A DNA stretch of 64,000 nucleotides from an uncultured bacterium (GCA_947176765.1 CAMWRX010000001.1:1-64000); one strand, 5' to 3'. Counted from the first letter of the stretch, positions 51,525 to 61,076 are shown. The notes: generated by a model from the letters alone, not told the origin. Numbers and translations are program-made.

Positions 51525-54470
51525 TCAGCGCAGCAGTTGGCCCACATCCTCCATCCCGCGCTGGGTGAGAAAGACAGCCAGGGGGGACTGCCGCAGCACC
51601 TCGCGGATGTCGCATGACAGCGTATCGGCCTCGCCGGTCGTCCGCACCACGCTGGTATAACTGTGGAAGCTGTACATACTGCTGAAGCTCTGCCCAAGCT
51701 GACCGTACATTGCGCCATAAGCCCCCTGGAGCCGGGTGACCCAGCGGCGGTCGGCGGCGAGGACAGTCATAGCGGCCCGGGCTGCCTCTCGGGAGGTGAG
51801 ATCCAGGGCGTCCAGGCGCAGGGCCCGGGCGGAGACCCGGAACCGGGGCAGCGTCACGGCGCCGTCCCCCACTTGGAGGGAGAGTCCCTTCTGCGTCCAA
51901 AGCTTGGCTCCGCCAATATCCGTTCCGGCGGACACCTGAACTTTTCCGCAGTTGCCGAACAGGCAGCCGCCGATGTCTCCGTCAGGCCCGCCTCCCTGGG
52001 CCTTTACCACCCGGGCGGAGCCGGTGATGACAATGTCGCCGCACGCCCCCTGGATACCCGCGCCGATGGCGGCGGCGCAGCAGGCGGCCTGGGCGGTCAC
52101 TGTGCCGCCTTGAATGCGGATGTCCCCTACAGGCGCGCCCAGCGCTCCGCCAATGCCGGCGCCGCCCCCGACCCCGGTGGCGGTGATTACCCCGCCGCGG
52201 ATGAGAATGGGGCCGGTGCGCTCCCGGCCCACGCTGCTGTCCCGGCCGATGCCCGCCCCGCCGGCTCCGCCGGTGGCGGTAAGAGTTCCATCGGGCGCTC
52301 CATTGGCGGCTTTGACCTGGTCAATGCGCAGAGAGGTGCCGTCCCCCAGGGATATGCCGGCGCAGCCTGTGCCGCTTTCAAAAACATTGTCTGTCCCGCG
52401 CTGCAAAAGCAAGGTCACATCGTTTCCGCGACCCAGGTTGAACGCTCTGCCGGACGGCACTCGGCATTCCACGCCGTTCAGGATCAGTTCCACCGCGCCA
52501 ATGCCGTCGGCCAGGGAAATCCTGCCGCTGAAGGGCAGTTGGTTTCCGTCAGTCCCGGCGCCTCCGGCGATGGCGGTCACCTCTCTGGACAGGATATGAA
52601 GGGTGCAGGTTTCCTCCTCGTAGTGCCAATCCACGTCCTGCTCGCCGCCGGTGACGGTGAACGGGTTGGGATGCATGGAGGTCTCCCGAAAGCTCCCCGA
52701 TTTTTCGTCCCAACGCACATAGATATAACGTGTCCTGGGGTGCCCCGCCTTATCCCTTCCCCGGAGGGCAATGGTGTGGGCGGGCCATTTCTCGTCGGAA
52801 TTCTGCTTCAGCAGCCAAAGCCGGACGGGATCCATCTGATCTTCTCGCAGGATCAATTGTCCCTGTCTGCCGTCCACTACCAGGGAGGTAATGGAGCTCC
52901 ATTCCGGAAGCAGCGTTTTCCATACGATGTCAAATGGGGTCAGAGGTTCTCCCTGGGCGTTGTGTACGGCGATTCCCTCCGCCGCCAGCAGGGAGACGGG
53001 GCCGTCCACCACCACTGAGACTGCCGAGGCTCCATTGGCCTCTTCGGTCAGCGCCACCGCGCCTCCAATCAGCCGCAGGACGCTGGACGCCCCGCCCCCG
53101 AGACCGCCGATGCGCAGCAGCCCGCCGCCATCCACGGTGAGGGTCACGCCGTCTTGTAGCTGGACCTGGGCCAGCGTGTTCTCTCCCACACTGAACACCC
53201 GGGTCTGGGCGGATTCCGCGGTCAGCAGGGGGGAGTTTATCTGCTGAAGGGTTACCGTCCCCGAGCCGGCAAGCCGGAGCGCTGGGTTCTCTTGGCCTTC
53301 CTGGTTCAGCCCCCGGAGGATCATATGTTCCGTTCCGTCTATTGTTAGTGAACTGGCCTCTGGGTCAAAGGACACAGCCGACAGATCCGGGCCCGACACC
53401 TGAACTGTTTCCAGTTCCAGCGTTTCCATTGGAAGGGCCGCCTCCTGTGCTTCCGCTGATGTAGCGATTCCGTCCAGCAGATCCATCAGCCCGTCTCCGG
53501 AACCGCCCAGGGCGGCCAGCAAATCCATCAGCATTTCCAGATCTCCGCCGCCGTCCCCCGCCAGGAGAGCCAGCATAGAGGGCATGGACAGAAGATCGTC
53601 GCCGGACAGCAGCAAATCCATTAAAAAAGTATCCAGCCCTGGGGCTGTGCCCCCGGTGAACTGGGCCTGAAAATCCTCCAGGCTGGTAAATGTGCCGCCG
53701 GTCAGCAGTTCCAATGCCTGATCCGGCGAAATGCCGTCCGCCACCATCTCCAGCAGTTGTCGCAGTCCCTCCGCCGCCTGGGCCGGATCCGTTGCCCCAG
53801 ACGGCGTACCGCCGGAAATCACCGCGCCCAGATAGAGCGCGGCCAGATAGCCCGCGGCGGAGCTGCTCTCCAGAGGCAGCTTTCCCAGAGCGGCCAGCAG
53901 CTCAGCGCCGCTGGCGGAGCCGTCCACCCCCAGCGCTGCCAGAAGCGCAGCTTTGTCGGGGGCGCTATCCATCCCCCGGAGCAGCCAGGAGGGGAGGCTT
54001 TGAACCCCTTCCTGTCGGGCGGAAAGGCCGTCTATCACCGCGTCTACCAGCTCGTCCAGGCCGTCTACGGCCTCACCGTCCTGAAACAGCCCCGCTTCTA
54101 CGCCGTCTTGGGCGATGCGCTCGATCTCCCCACGCAGCTGCTCCAGCTCCGCCTGGAGGGCGGCGCGATCCAACCGGCCGTCCCCTGCGGCCTGCCGGGC
54201 CAGTTCTTCCATGCGGCCCAGGTTGTCCTCCACTTCCGCCAGGGCGGCTTCCCCCGACTGAAGTGTACGGCGGCCCTCCCGGGCCTGCCGCCCCGCCTGG
54301 GTCACCCGGGTCATCAACTGCCGCAGGGTTTCCGAGACGGTGGCCGCCGCCCGGTTGGGGTTGGCCGCTTTCTGGGTCTGGCCCGTACCGGCTTGCTTCT
54401 CTGTCTTATCCGTCCTCTGATACCGGGACACGGCCAGTTCTCTGTTTCTGCGAATACTGAGCTCTCCCAT
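51525..54470 (-). CDS. Flagellin-like ends enclosing a large beta-helix-like central domain (981 aa)
   Basis: N-terminal AGRQAREGRRTLQSGEAALAEVEDNLGRMEELARQAAGDGRLDRAALQAELEQLRGEIERIA resembles flagellin D1; C-terminal SREAARAAMTVLAADRRWVTRLQGAYGAMYGQL...IREVLRQSPLAVFLTQRGMEDVGQLLR resembles the flagellin C-terminus; centre has GGAGGAGIG/IRGGVITATG repeats; no signal peptide. Confidence 0.7.
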   Translation of the reverse strand: MGELSIRRNRELAVSRYQRTDKTEKQAGTGQTQKAANPNRAAATVSETLRQLMTRVTQAGRQAREGRRTLQSGEAALAEVEDNLGRMEELARQAAGDGRLDRAALQAELEQLRGEIERIAQDGVEAGLFQDGEAVDGLDELVDAVIDGLSARQEGVQSLPSWLLRGMDSAPDKAALLAALGVDGSASGAELLAALGKLPLESSSAAGYLAALYLGAVISGGTPSGATDPAQAAEGLRQLLEMVADGISPDQALELLTGGTFTSLEDFQAQFTGGTAPGLDTFLMDLLLSGDDLLSMPSMLALLAGDGGGDLEMLMDLLAALGGSGDGLMDLLDGIATSAEAQEAALPMETLELETVQVSGPDLSAVSFDPEASSLTIDGTEHMILRGLNQEGQENPALRLAGSGTVTLQQINSPLLTAESAQTRVFSVGENTLAQVQLQDGVTLTVDGGGLLRIGGLGGGASSVLRLIGGAVALTEEANGASAVSVVVDGPVSLLAAEGIAVHNAQGEPLTPFDIVWKTLLPEWSSITSLVVDGRQGQLILREDQMDPVRLWLLKQNSDEKWPAHTIALRGRDKAGHPRTRYIYVRWDEKSGSFRETSMHPNPFTVTGGEQDVDWHYEEETCTLHILSREVTAIAGGAGTDGNQLPFSGRISLADGIGAVELILNGVECRVPSGRAFNLGRGNDVTLLLQRGTDNVFESGTGCAGISLGDGTSLRIDQVKAANGAPDGTLTATGGAGGAGIGRDSSVGRERTGPILIRGGVITATGVGGGAGIGGALGAPVGDIRIQGGTVTAQAACCAAAIGAGIQGACGDIVITGSARVVKAQGGGPDGDIGGCLFGNCGKVQVSAGTDIGGAKLWTQKGLSLQVGDGAVTLPRFRVSARALRLDALDLTSREAARAAMTVLAADRRWVTRLQGAYGAMYGQLGQSFSSMYSFHSYTSVVRTTGEADTLSCDIREVLRQSPLAVFLTQRGMEDVGQLLR

Positions 54471-54548
54471 CTCATGGGCCCCCTTTCGCCAGGCGGCAAA
54501 AGCCGTTTCCTCTTTTTATCAATATCGTCTCATTGGCGGGAAAAAATA

Positions 54549-54585
54549 AGCTTCCTCTTTTGGCAGACAGCCGAAAGAGGAAGCC
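54549..54585 (-). terminator. Terminator of the PHP-family phosphatase gene
   Basis: Minus strand GCTTCCTCTTTCGGC...AAAAGAGGAAGC followed by TTATTTTTT. Confidence 0.85.
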
Positions 54586-54598
54586 TATTTGTCCATGT

Positions 54599-55393
54599 TT
54601 ATGATTTGGGCCCCAAACCCTCCACATAGTCCAGTGGGGTGATCCCTAGATCCAAAAGCTGTTCTCTTGCAGTGGGCAGGCAGTCGTCCCAAACCTGGTT
54701 GGGCTCATGGCAGTCGGAACCGATAATGACCGGGATGCCGGAGCCCACCACTTTGTCCCAGAACTTTTGGTGGGGATACATCAGCCGGGGGCCGTCTGGA
54801 TAGTCATGGATTCCCCGCCGCAGGCCGTTGGCGTTATATTCCAGGATCACGCCATTGCGGTGGGCGGCTTCGATGATGATCTCCGATGCCTGATCACAAT
54901 TCCGATCCCAGGCAAACTGTCCCAGCGCAAAAAGATCCGGATGCGCTACTATGCGGAAGTAGCCAGTTTTCAGTGCCGCCGCGATCGCCCGGGCATATGC
55001 TACGTAGTCCCCGGTGTTTTGGGAGTAAAAGATGTTGTGAAGTTCGCCATGGGCGTCCGGATAGAAATGCTCACCCAGAATCAGATAATCCAGCTTTTTC
55101 TTGGTCAGAAGTTCCTCGTAATAGGGGTGATATTTTGAAAGATATTCGATCTCCAGCCCCTTGTACAGAGTAACATCCGGGCGATATTCCTGAGCCAGCC
55201 GGTCGACGGCGGCGAGGTAATCATCCAGTTCCGCATAGGACATTCGCAGGCCATAATCATAGTCGGGGAAGGGGGCGTGATCGGAAAATCCCAAGATGGA
55301 AATGCCCGCTTTTATCGCTTCAAGTATGTAATCACGCTCAGTTCCCTGGGCGTGGCGGCATCGCTGGGTATGGGTATGATAGTTTGCCTTCAT
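54599..55393 (-). CDS. PHP-family histidinol-phosphatase-like protein
   Basis: MKANYHTHTQRCRHAQGTERDYILEAIKAGISILGFSDHAPFP; start reassigned to the ATG at 55393. Confidence 0.9.
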   Translation of the reverse strand: MKANYHTHTQRCRHAQGTERDYILEAIKAGISILGFSDHAPFPDYDYGLRMSYAELDDYLAAVDRLAQEYRPDVTLYKGLEIEYLSKYHPYYEELLTKKKLDYLILGEHFYPDAHGELHNIFYSQNTGDYVAYARAIAAALKTGYFRIVAHPDLFALGQFAWDRNCDQASEIIIEAAHRNGVILEYNANGLRRGIHDYPDGPRLMYPHQKFWDKVVGSGIPVIIGSDCHEPNQVWDDCLPTAREQLLDLGITPLDYVEGLGPKS

Positions 55394-55509
55394 AGAACTT
55401 CTTCCTTCCGCCGCCGGCATCCGTCCTCTGGCGGGTCTGCCGGATTTTCGATCTAATTATGCGATAAACACGGTGAATTTGTCTATGGGAAACGAAAGTG
55501 TAAATGATA

Positions 55510-55552
55510 AAGCCCCAGAAGTGCCGCCCGGTTTTGGGGCGGGCTTCTGGCT
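55510..55552 (-). terminator. Putative terminator of the proBAC operon
   Basis: Minus strand CCAGAAGCCCGCCCCAAAACCGGGCGGCACTTCTGG then GGCTTTAT. Confidence 0.6.
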
Positions 55553-55570
55553 GGACAGCGCGGGAAAACG

Positions 55571-56404
55571 TCAGGGCTTTTGCAAGGCCAGCTCCAGCGT
55601 TTTTTCATAGGCGGCGATGACCGCCTCCATCACCGCGCCGCGAAACCCGGCCTGCTCCAGGGCCCGGACGCCCTGGATGGTGGAGCCGCCGGGGGAGCAG
55701 ACGGCGTCCTTCAGAACGCCGGGGTGCTGGCCGGATTCCAAAACCAATTTTGCGGAGCCTGCCAGCATCTGGGCGGCAAGCTCCATCGCTTGGGCCCGGG
55801 GCAGACCGCAGGCCACGCCGCCGTCCGCCAGGGCCTCAAGAAATAGATCCGCAAAGGCCGGGCCGCAGCCGGACACGGCGGATCCGGCGTCCATCAAACG
55901 CTCCGGCAGGGCGGAAAAGCGGCCCGCCCCAGCCATGGCATCCAGAAACAGCCGTTCTTCCTCACTGGTGACATTCTCTGCGCAGGTATAGAGGATCATT
56001 CCCTCGCCAATAGAGGCCGGGGTGTTTGGCATGATGCGGATGACAGGATAGTCCACACCCGCCAGCTCCTGAATCTGGCCGATGCTCAGTCCCGCGGCCA
56101 TGGTTACCAGGAGGAAGCGATCCTGCCGCGCCGCCAGCGCCGGGCGCAGTTCCGCCAGCAGATCCGCCATCATCTGGGGTTTCACGCCCAGGAAGATGAA
56201 ATCCGCCCATTCCGCCGCGTCGGCGGCGTTGGATACTCCGCAGTCCAGTTCCTCCGCCAGGGCTTCCGCCTTCTCCGGCGTACGGTTAGCGAGACGGACG
56301 CAGTCTCCGGGAATCTTCCGCCGGGCCGCGCGGGCCAGCGCCCCGCCCATATTTCCAGTGCCGATGAAACCCAGCTTCACAGTGTTGAGTGCGCTATCAC
56401 ACAT
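55571..56404 (-). CDS. proC: Pyrroline-5-carboxylate reductase
   Basis: VKLGFIGTGNMGGALARAA...VCSPGGSTIQGVRALEQAGFRGAVMEAV. Confidence 0.96.
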   Translation of the reverse strand: MCDSALNTVKLGFIGTGNMGGALARAARRKIPGDCVRLANRTPEKAEALAEELDCGVSNAADAAEWADFIFLGVKPQMMADLLAELRPALAARQDRFLLVTMAAGLSIGQIQELAGVDYPVIRIMPNTPASIGEGMILYTCAENVTSEEERLFLDAMAGAGRFSALPERLMDAGSAVSGCGPAFADLFLEALADGGVACGLPRAQAMELAAQMLAGSAKLVLESGQHPGVLKDAVCSPGGSTIQGVRALEQAGFRGAVMEAVIAAYEKTLELALQKP

Positions 56405-56415
56405 ATCATTTCCTC

Positions 56416-57663
56416 CTATCTGACCTGTCCCTCGCCGTAGATGACGTATTTGCAGGAGGTCAATTCCTCCAGCCCCATGGGGCCCCGGGCGTGCATTTTC
56501 TGGGTGGAGATGCCGATCTCCGCCCCCAGGCCGAATTCGCCGCCGTCAGTAAAGCGGGTGGAGGCGTTGACATACACCGCCGCCGCGTCTACCGTGTCCA
56601 GGAAACGCTGGGCCTTGAAATAATTCCTGGTAATGATGCTCTCGGAGTGCTGAGTGCCGTGGGCGTTGATGAAGGCGACAGCCTCCTCCATGTCCTTCAC
56701 GGTGCGAACCGCCAGAATGTAGTCGTCATACTCCGCGTCCCAGTCGCTGTCCTGCGCTAAAACGCCCCGGTCGCCAAGGATGCTCAGCGCCTTTTCGTCG
56801 CAGCGGAGCTCCACTTTGTAGCTATCCAGCAGAGGGACGGCCTTCGCCAAAAACGGCTCCAGCACATCCTCCTGGATCAAAACACACTCTACCGCGTTGC
56901 ACACCGAGGGCCGGGAGCACTTGGCGTTGCAGAGAATCTCCGCCCCCATATCCAAATCCGCCTCGTCGTCGATGTAGATGTGGCACACGCCCTCGCCGGT
57001 GCGGATGACGGGGACGCTGGCCTCCCTTGCCACAGTGCGGATCAAATCTGCGCCGCCCCGGGGGATCAGCACGTCCACATATCCATCCAGGTGCATCAGT
57101 TCCTTTGCTGTCTCGCGGCTGGTGTCCTGCACCAGGGAGATGCAATCCTCCGGCAGGCCCACGGAGGCCAGGGCCTCCCGCATCAGGGCCGATACACAGC
57201 GGTTGGAGCGGATGGCTTCTTTTCCGCCCCGGAGAATGCAGGCATTGCCTGATTTCAGGCACAGGGCCGCCGCGTCCACGGTGACGTTGGGGCGGGCCTC
57301 AAAGATAATGGCGATGACCCCAAGGGGCACCCGCCGCCGACTGATGATAAGCCCGTTGGGCCGGGTTTCCGTCTTGTCCGCCGTTCCGATGGGATCCGGC
57401 AGGGCGATCACCTGCCGTACGCCGTCCACGATCCCAGCAATCCGCGATGGCGTCAGGGTCAGCCGATCCAGCATGGCGGAGCGCATTCCCGCCTCCCTGG
57501 CGGCGGCCACATCCTCGGCGTTGGCGGAAAGCCATTCCGCCTGCCGCTCTGTCAGGATCTGTGCGATGGCCTCCAGGGCTTGGTTCTTTTTCGCCGTCCC
57601 GGCGGTGGAAAGGGTATAGGCGGCGGCTTTTGCCAATCCGCCCTGAGTTTGCAGTGTGGTCAT
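56416..57663 (-). CDS. proA: Glutamate-5-semialdehyde dehydrogenase
   Basis: RVPLGVIAIIFEARPNVTVDAAALCLKSGNACILRGGKEA; start reassigned to the ATG at 57663. Confidence 0.96.
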   Translation of the reverse strand: MTTLQTQGGLAKAAAYTLSTAGTAKKNQALEAIAQILTERQAEWLSANAEDVAAAREAGMRSAMLDRLTLTPSRIAGIVDGVRQVIALPDPIGTADKTETRPNGLIISRRRVPLGVIAIIFEARPNVTVDAAALCLKSGNACILRGGKEAIRSNRCVSALMREALASVGLPEDCISLVQDTSRETAKELMHLDGYVDVLIPRGGADLIRTVAREASVPVIRTGEGVCHIYIDDEADLDMGAEILCNAKCSRPSVCNAVECVLIQEDVLEPFLAKAVPLLDSYKVELRCDEKALSILGDRGVLAQDSDWDAEYDDYILAVRTVKDMEEAVAFINAHGTQHSESIITRNYFKAQRFLDTVDAAAVYVNASTRFTDGGEFGLGAEIGISTQKMHARGPMGLEELTSCKYVIYGEGQVR

Positions 57664-58469
57664 TGGGCTATCCTCCCTGAAATAAATCTTGTCCCAATAT
57701 TCTGTCCCTCCACGATGCCGTAGAGATTCTCCAACTTGGCCCCATTGGTGATTACCATGTCGAATCCGGCGGCCATGGCCACCCGGGCGGCGGAAAGCTT
57801 TGTCGCCATGCCGCCGGTGCCCCGCCAAGTGCCCGCGCCGCCGGCCATCTCCAAAATCTCCGGCGTCAGATCCGTGACCTGATGGAGGAGTCTGGCCTCC
57901 GGATGGGTTTTGGGATCCGCGTCATACAGCCCATCAATGTCGCTGAGAAGGATCAGCAGATCCGCGCGGCACAGCCCAGCTACAATGGCAGACAGGGTGT
58001 CGTTGTCGCCCAAAACCTTGTGGTGTCCTGTCTCGATCTCGGCGGAGGAGACGGAGTCGTTTTCGTTCACCACAGGGATGACCCCCATGGAGAGCAGGGC
58101 GGAGAATGTACCCCGCAAATGCTCAGCCCTGTCTGGATTATCTACGTCGTCCCCGGTCAGCAGAATCTGGGCCACGGATTGATTGTATTCAGCGAAAAGC
58201 TTGTCATAGATGTGCATCATCCGGCACTGGCCCACCGCCGCCGCAGCCTGCTTCATCCGCAGCTCTCTGGGCCGCTCGGGAAGTCCCAGGCTCTCTGTGC
58301 CCACGGCGATGGCGCCGGAGGATACCAGAATGATCTCGTGGCCCAGGCCATGGAGATCCGCCAGTGTGCGGGCTAAGCGCTCCATACTCCTGAGATCCAA
58401 GCTTCCGGAGTCATGGGTGAGGGTGGATGTGCCCACCTTGACTACGATACGCTGCTTTTTCCCTTCCAT
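57660..58469 (-). CDS. proB: Glutamate 5-kinase
   Basis: RIVVKVGTSTLTHDSGSLDLRSMERLARTLADLHGLGHEIILVSSGAIAVG; ATGA overlap with proA. Confidence 0.96.
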   Translation of the reverse strand: MEGKKQRIVVKVGTSTLTHDSGSLDLRSMERLARTLADLHGLGHEIILVSSGAIAVGTESLGLPERPRELRMKQAAAAVGQCRMMHIYDKLFAEYNQSVAQILLTGDDVDNPDRAEHLRGTFSALLSMGVIPVVNENDSVSSAEIETGHHKVLGDNDTLSAIVAGLCRADLLILLSDIDGLYDADPKTHPEARLLHQVTDLTPEILEMAGGAGTWRGTGGMATKLSAARVAMAAGFDMVITNGAKLENLYGIVEGQNIGTRFISGRIAQ

Positions 58470-58511
58470 CTCTTTGTCCTCCCGGTGATTTTTACGAGGT
58501 ATCCGTTACGG

Positions 58512-58554
58512 ACAGACGGCTGTCAAGGGGAGGCCCCGCTTGACAGCCGTCTGT
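58512..58554. repeat. Perfect long hairpin between khpA and proB
   Basis: ACAGACGGCTGTCAAG-GGGAGGCCCCG-CTTGACAGCCGTCTGT, 16-bp perfect arms without an obvious T-tract. Confidence 0.85.
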
Positions 58555-58577
58555 GCTGTGCATAAATGCGTTTGGCT

Positions 58578-58808
58578 TCAGTCAACAATGTCGACCGAGA
58601 GCTTTTTGCCCTGGCGCTGGGCCACCGAGCGCATCAGCGCGCGGATCTCCTTGGCGATGCGGCCCTGACGGCCGATCACTTTGCCCATATCGCCGGGGGC
58701 CACCCGGAGCTCCAGCACCGTCTCGGCGGGCGTCTCGTATTCGGAGACGGACACCGCGTCGGGATCGTCCACCAGGCTGCGGGCGATATAAATGAGCAAT
58801 TCCTTCAT
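58578..58808 (-). CDS. khpA: KH domain RNA-binding protein KhpA (YlqC)
   Basis: MKELLIYIARSLVDDPDAVSVSEYE...VAPGDMGKVIGRQGRIAKEIRALM. Confidence 0.93.
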   Translation of the reverse strand: MKELLIYIARSLVDDPDAVSVSEYETPAETVLELRVAPGDMGKVIGRQGRIAKEIRALMRSVAQRQGKKLSVDIVD

Positions 58809-58826
58809 GTGGCCTCCAGATTCTGA

Positions 58827-59063
58827 TTACATACCGGCCTTTTTCAGCAGGTCGCGCACCGTATCGGTAGGCTGAGCGCCGGCTTTGACCCAGGCCTGGG
58901 CCCGCTCCACGTCGATGTTGACGGCGGCGGGATTCTGGCGGGGATCATAGGTACCGATCTCCTCGATAAAGCGGCCGTCCCGGGGATAGCGGGAGTCGGC
59001 AACCACCACGCGGTAGAAGGGGGCCTTCTTAGCGCCCATGCGGCGCAGACGAATCTTAACCAT
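58827..59063 (-). CDS. rpsP: 30S ribosomal protein S16
   Basis: [41 protein letters not shown]. Confidence 0.98.
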   Translation of the reverse strand: MVKIRLRRMGAKKAPFYRVVVADSRYPRDGRFIEEIGTYDPRQNPAAVNIDVERAQAWVKAGAQPTDTVRDLLKKAGM

Positions 59064-59147
59064 TGTATATTCACCTCCAAAAGTTGTTCGTTCATTTATG
59101 GTAAATGCCCTACAAAAAGAGCAGAACCAACAAGTTGTTGTGTTTCT

Positions 59148-60488
59148 TTAAAACGGCAATCCCATGCCCTTGAACTTTCCAAACAGCCCCTTGGCCTTCT
59201 TGGGGTTTGCAAACTGCCGGGTAAGCTGCTGGATCATGTCAAACTGCTTCAGCAAACGGTTCACATCCACCACTTGGGTGCCGGAACCGGCGGCGATGCG
59301 CTTTTTCCGGCTGGAGTTGAGGATGTTGGGGTTCTCCCGCTCATAGGGGGTCATGGACTGGATGATGGCTTCAATGCGGGCCAGGTTGCCCTCGTCCACC
59401 GACAGATCCAGCTTTTTGCCTCCCATGCCCGGAAGCATTCCGGCAATATCCTGCATGGAGCCCATGCTCTTGAGCTGGATGAGCTGGTCATAGAAGTCGG
59501 CCAGGGTGAACTTGTTCTTGCGCAGCCGCTCCATCTGCTCGGCAGCTTTTTTGGCGTCCAGGTTCTGCTCCGCCTTTTCAATGAGGGAGAGCACGTCGCC
59601 CATGCCCAGGATACGGCTGGCCATGCGGTCGGGGTGGAACACCTCCACCGCGTCCAGCTTTTCGCCGATACCCGCGAACTTGATGGGCTTGCCGGTGACC
59701 GCCCGGATGGAGAGGGCCGCGCCGCCCCTGGCGTCGCCGTCCAACTTGGTGAGCATCACCCCGTCGATGTCCAGCGCGTCATCAAAGGCCTTGGCGGCGG
59801 TGACCGCGTCCTGGCCGATCATGGCGTCCACCACCAGTAGGATTTCGGTGGGGGAGACGGCCTCTTTGATGCGCCGCAGCTCGTCCATCAGCGCCTCGTC
59901 CACATGAAGCCGTCCAGCGGTGTCCAGGAACACCATGTCGTTTCCGTGCTTTTTGGCGTGCTCTACGGCGGCCTTGGCGATGTCCACCGGGTCGATCTGG
60001 CCCATCTGGAACACCGGAATGTCCAGTTGCTCGCCCACGACCTCCAGCTGTTTGATGGCGGCGGGGCGGTACACGTCGCAGGCGGCCAGGAGGGGGCGCT
60101 TGCCCTGCTTTTTCATCAGCCCCGCCAGCTTAGCGCCGTTGGTGGTTTTGCCCGCGCCCTGAAGGCCTACCAGCATGACAATGGTGGGCGGGGCGGAGGA
60201 GATAGCCAGCTTGCTGTCGCCGCCCCCCATCAGGGAGGTCAGCTCCTCGTTGACAATTTTGACAATCATCTGGGCGGGAGTGAGGGATTCCATCACGTCC
60301 TGTCCCACAGCCCGCTCCGTGACAGAGGCCACGAAGCTCTTGACCACTTTGAAGTTTACGTCCGCCTCCAAAAGGGCCATTTTAATCTCCTTCATGGCCT
60401 CTTTTACGTCGGCCTCGGAGAGCCGGCCCTTGCCGCGCAGGCGCTTAAAGACGGCGGACAGCTTGTCGGTGAGACTTTCAAATGCCAT
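59148..60488 (-). CDS. ffh: Signal recognition particle protein Ffh
   Basis: MLVGLQGAGKTTNGAKLAGLMKKQGKRPLLAACDVYRPAAIKQL; Met-rich M domain. Confidence 0.98.
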   Translation of the reverse strand: MAFESLTDKLSAVFKRLRGKGRLSEADVKEAMKEIKMALLEADVNFKVVKSFVASVTERAVGQDVMESLTPAQMIVKIVNEELTSLMGGGDSKLAISSAPPTIVMLVGLQGAGKTTNGAKLAGLMKKQGKRPLLAACDVYRPAAIKQLEVVGEQLDIPVFQMGQIDPVDIAKAAVEHAKKHGNDMVFLDTAGRLHVDEALMDELRRIKEAVSPTEILLVVDAMIGQDAVTAAKAFDDALDIDGVMLTKLDGDARGGAALSIRAVTGKPIKFAGIGEKLDAVEVFHPDRMASRILGMGDVLSLIEKAEQNLDAKKAAEQMERLRKNKFTLADFYDQLIQLKSMGSMQDIAGMLPGMGGKKLDLSVDEGNLARIEAIIQSMTPYERENPNILNSSRKKRIAAGSGTQVVDVNRLLKQFDMIQQLTRQFANPKKAKGLFGKFKGMGLPF

Positions 60489-60493
60489 AACAG

Positions 60494-60865
60494 TTACTCC
60501 TGCGCCAGTTTGGCCGCGTTTTCCTTAATCGTTCGGGCAATCTCATCCAGCATGGCGTCGTTGTAGCTGCGCCGGTCCACCGCTTGAAGCAGCCGGTCAG
60601 CGGCGGCATCAATGGCGGCGATAGCCGCCCTAGACTGCTGGAAGCGGCGGATGATGTGGGTTTTGTCCTCAATTTCTGTCATAGCCGCCTCGGCCCGGAC
60701 GATGACATCCCGCACACCCTGGCGGGAGATGCCGTAATTCTCCGCGATTTCGGCCAGAGAGAGATCCTCATTGTAATAGAGGTCGTAGAATTCCCGCTGC
60801 CGCTCAGTGAGCAGATCGCCGTAAAAATCAAACAGCATGGCCATACGGTATGCCTGATTTTTCAT
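60494..60865 (-). CDS. ylxM: YlxM family DNA-binding protein
   Basis: MAMLFDFYGDLLTERQREFYDLYYNEDLSLAEIAENYGISRQGVRDVIVRAE; adjacent to ffh. Confidence 0.94.
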   Translation of the reverse strand: MKNQAYRMAMLFDFYGDLLTERQREFYDLYYNEDLSLAEIAENYGISRQGVRDVIVRAEAAMTEIEDKTHIIRRFQQSRAAIAAIDAAADRLLQAVDRRSYNDAMLDEIARTIKENAAKLAQE

Positions 60866-60919
60866 GGAACCCCGCCTCCACAAGATGTTGTGTAAAGTTA
60901 ATAAGCTTTACAATGCGAT

Positions 60920-60948
60920 ACTATATCACAACCCACACTAAAAGTCAA
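60920..60948 (-). promoter_or_regulatory. Putative sigma-A promoter for ylxM-ffh
   Basis: Minus strand TTGACT-N17-TATAGT. Confidence 0.7.
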
Positions 60949-61076
60949 GGCGAAAATACCATGTTTTTCAAAGTGTTCAGAAAAAATTTACCTTGCGGGG
61001 CAAAATAACAGGTGTCAAATGGAAGCGGATGATGTATAATACTACCTTAGAGTAAAATTGCAAGAGGAGGAACACT

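Noticed and set aside
51663-53018. 451-aa plus-strand ORF within the flagellin-like gene
   Set aside because: Antisense to a coherent minus-strand gene with flagellin-like ends; no independent support.
54471-54548. Possible sigma-28 promoter (GACGATAT) upstream of the flagellin-like gene
   Set aside because: No matching TAAA-type -35 at the expected spacing; too weak to call.
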